Positions 61,102 through 64,000 of a DNA stretch of 64,000 nt are shown here, piece by piece. Source of the DNA: Mansonella perstans. Taxonomy: Eukaryota > Nematoda > Chromadorea > Rhabditida > Onchocercidae. The first letter of the stretch is position 1; every line of letters begins with the position of its first letter. The notes beneath the pieces are model-generated. The model did not search any database. It worked only from the letters and a program-made list of their open reading frames with translations, and was not told the DNA's origin. The stretch is from NCBI GenBank assembly GCA_037074765.1, contig JBAMDO010000094.1, positions 124,001 through 188,000 of the forward strand. Reading direction: 5' to 3'. The position numbers and the translations under genes were made by a program.

Positions 61102-63962
61102 TCACTTTATTCTTCGTTGTTTGGTCATATTGCGCATCGAAACAACGCTAGATGAGGTACAGGTTGCAAGCCTTTTTCGACCACCTGAAGTAAAAACAGT
61201 ATCTTACATACTGAAAAGCAAAACCTATTTTATATATACCAAAAATACTAAATAAAAGAAGAAATAAATAAAGAACAATAAGCAATGAAATCACAATAAG
61301 CAAAATATAGTGAATAGAACCTGAATAAGATTCTGTATCCAGTGTGTTTGTCATTTCTTCTGTTTCTAAACAAAGCCAGTATGAAAGATGAAAAAAATGA
61401 GTTAATAAAATTAAAACGCCTCAATACCAACAAATTTAAATTAAAGTAAATACCTGTCAATAATAACGCAGGATTTTCTTCTGGGTTTTCGATTTCGGGT
61501 GCAATTGGTAGAAACCAAAGTGGGCCACGTTTTGCAGTTAAATCAGTGACGTACATGCTGCCATCATCATCTTCATCCGAACTACAGTACACAGCGTTTG
61601 GTTTGAGAGTTACAACATCAACAATTTCGTCGTCTTCTTCCTAATTGCAACAATCACTTCGAATTTCGAATTTTAACATTCAACTAAACATGAACGAAAA
61701 AAATAACAAGATCCTACAATTTAAGCATCCTACAATTTATAATCCATAATAATTTATTTTTGCATGTGAAAAAATTTATTTTCAAATTTTTAAAGACTTT
61801 GGAAGTTTGTGGAGCCGGTTCATCCGCATCTTCATCCTCTAAATCAAATTCCGACTCTTTCTCGATGTATTTCACATTTTCTTCGAGTTCAGTGAATTCA
61901 GGCGCAAAAGCACTCCAATTTTCAACATGAGCCTAAAAATTCGATATTTTCCTTCTAAAAATTTGGTGAGCAGCAAAAAATGAAATAAAAAGCAGAAGAA
62001 AGATTTACTTGGGTCCAAACAGAAACAAGACCACTAGCAACTGAAAGTATAATGGGACGCGTCGGATGCCATTGAACGTCATGTAAGGTTTCACCCTAAA
62101 ATTATAGCAAAATAAAGGTTTGATTACAACTGAATTGTTTTAGTATTTACTTAATAAGACATCTGATTTCAAATCATTTATTTGTTGCCGAGAAAATTAA
62201 AAAATTCGACTGCAGAACTTCGGCAATATAATGCTCAATTTGCACATTCACCTTTGTGCCATGCAACATTTTGATTAAACTTCCAGAATTCCTTTCCCAA
62301 ATGTATAGCGAATGTGCCTTAGTACTAGCGCCACAGATATAGTCACCATCGTTTGATACGCATATTGCTTTCCACGAAGCATAAAAATATTTAAAGTTGC
62401 ACTTTTAAAACAGGAATTTCAAGACACCAAACATCACTCACAAATTTCATGCATAAAAATTTAATATGTGCAAAACTATAACTGGCGTTATTTTATGACT
62501 TAATTAGTTCAGTAAATACACTAGAACAAGAAGCCTTTATAGCTCAATTTTTTCTAAACTAGTAATATTTGGATAAAAAAACATAGTTATTTTAGCATGT
62601 ATCAAAAATATAATCCACTTTAACTTTTTCTACACTAGTAATATTATTTTTTAATAGAGCCTTTTTTATATTACTACTATTATCCTTATTCCTAAATAAT
62701 TTAAAACAGTGGAAAAAATACAGAATTATGTAAATCAATCAACATTCAAGCGCAAATCATTACAAAAACAAACTTTATTGATTATATCTAAAAGCTTTTG
62801 CATCGGTTCAACAATAGTTCCAGGAAGTTTTTTCAGCAAAACATCCAGCTTATAAGTCCTAATGATACGATCCTGAGAATTCGTTAATAAGAAATCACCG
62901 CGACGTGTTAGCAATATATTTTTAATCTAAAAATAGCGCAATTAAATTCCTGCCTACATTAATTATGTGAATAAATGCTTTTCGGTAATATTAGTAATCA
63001 CAAGTTTGCAATGAGAATGTTATGCTTCCTAATACAGAATCATCAGAGATCTGTTTACAGAGCTTAAATGAATTCCCATATCTTTTGCATTCAATAAGTT
63101 CTATATTTTTTCATCAGAAAGAAAATTACTTGATGTGTGGCATTTTGCTTTACGAATGTGATCAGTTCTAATGTTTGGGCATTGTAAAAAGCAATGCGAC
63201 CTTTACTAGTACCAGTAACGATATATTTTCCTCTACGATCAAATGTTCCCACAGTAACTTCTCCAGGCTGATCATCGATTTCTTCAGAAAGTTTAATCTA
63301 AAGGCAAAATAGATCATTTGTCCTTGCTAATTTCTAGAAAAAAAAATCATATTCTTATCATTGATTGTTATCAACTCCATTTTGAACATCAAGTCAAAAA
63401 CTGCAGAGAGAAAGAAAATGGTTTCCAAAAGGAAATCTACATGGAACAAAACAATGGTTAGTAAATTTATCAAAAATTTTATTCTTAAATATTTATTCTT
63501 AAATATTTTCATTTTCTTTTCTAGGAAATGTCTCAGGTTCAATCCAAACTTTATGCAAAAAACTTTACTTCTGCCTGCAATTTCGCTTCCAAATCCAACA
63601 GAACTGGATTAGCACCCAAATAAATAACCAATATATGTTTGTCATTGCTGGAAATAAAATCATTCAAAGAACGCCAACAGCACGTTTTAACATATTAACA
63701 AAATGAATAAGTGGTTCTTATTTTCTTAATACTAACCTTTTTCAAAGAAATCAAATATGGAAATAACATGAAGAAAGAATGTAACAAACCGTGGATTGAA
63801 CATTGCACAAAGAACAGGGGAACCGAAAATTTGCCTTTCAATTCGAGATCCTTCCAAAACATCCCAGATTGCTATGGACCAATCGTTGCTTGCAGTCAAT
63901 AATTTACGTCCATCACGTGACCAACTTAATGACGTAATAGAATAACCATGACAAACCCAACT
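61102..63962 (-). CDS. RBBP5: RBBP5, WD40 subunit of COMPASS/MLL H3K4 methyltransferase (N-terminus outside window)
   Basis: Ten exons on the complement: 63962-63790, 63647-63569, 63297-63130, 62926-62774, 62401-62252, 62095-62009, 61932-61798, 61640-61454, 61365-61321 and 61184-61102; all phases agree, 1260 nt visible (419 aa). Family role: with WDR5, ASH2L and DPY30, RBBP5 forms the core that activates SET1/MLL enzymes on chromatin. Motifs: [20 protein letters not shown] then [96 protein letters not shown]; then the hallmark hinge [10 protein letters not shown], the acidic segment [26 protein letters not shown] and [10 protein letters not shown], and [14 protein letters not shown]. The acidic hinge is the part that activates the SET enzyme and binds ASH2L. 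The short tail is basic ([16 protein letters not shown]). The first one or two exons are beyond the right edge. Confidence 0.95.
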
Positions 63963-64000
63963 CTGAAGTAATGATAAGGTCATAAAGCTTTATGTGACCT

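Noticed and set aside
63361..63612. 83-codon plus-strand open frame
   Set aside because: Lies across an RBBP5 intron and exon on the opposite strand; no homology.
1..64000. tRNA, rRNA, spliced-leader RNA and CRISPR arrays
   Set aside because: No convincing cloverleaf with GGTTCRA-type T-loop, rRNA core or SL1-like leader was seen by eye; the tandem repeats lack unique spacers and the genome is eukaryotic.

Overview
The window looks like nuclear DNA of a nematode, most probably a filarial (clade III) worm. It is strongly AT-rich. Genes are split into many short exons joined by GT-AG introns whose acceptors mostly read TTTCAG, TTTTAG or similar. The recognisable proteins are conserved animal proteins. 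A decayed fragment of a bacterial-type endonuclease III near 48.2 kb fits the Wolbachia-to-nucleus transfers known from filariae. The species assignment is inference; no search was run. Exon coordinates were read by hand from splice signals and reading phase.

Layout. 1-3739 (+): 3' part of a DDHD1-type phospholipase A1. 3740-8422: intergenic, with several short tandem repeats, the largest a 32-bp unit array at 7670-8108. 8423-15602 (+): one or two degenerate extended-Tudor genes; the second has a TGA where the Tudor core expects an aromatic residue, probably Trp. 18796-20786 (-): a BSX/Bsh-class homeobox gene with an expanded Cys-containing decapeptide repeat. 20787-25383: a long noncoding domain upstream of it with less AT-rich islands. 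25384-27793 (-): WDR83 (MORG1). 28055-30861 (-): UPF0415/C7orf25. 31164-31623 (-): two-exon relic of unknown family. 32130-35188 (-): LRR1, the CUL2 substrate-receptor family. 37064-44870 (-): a GM130/golgin-A2 homologue with about 24 exons. 44871-51677: mostly empty, but holds the endonuclease III fragment and nested inverted repeats. 51678-54391 (+): a rhodopsin-like GPCR. 55814-57898 (-): a B3GAT-family glucuronyltransferase. 58365-59170 (-): unassigned coding-like patches. 61102 to the right edge (-): RBBP5, a COMPASS/MLL subunit, with its N-terminus outside the window.

The genes do not form one pathway. LRR1, C7orf25 and WDR83 lie on the same strand in tight order, with only about 260 bp between the last two, which could be a nematode operon. 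Themes include Golgi and membrane-lipid functions (DDHD1, GM130, glucuronyltransferase), chromatin and replication (RBBP5, LRR1), splicing/signalling scaffold (WDR83), neuronal transcription (BSX) and signalling (GPCR).
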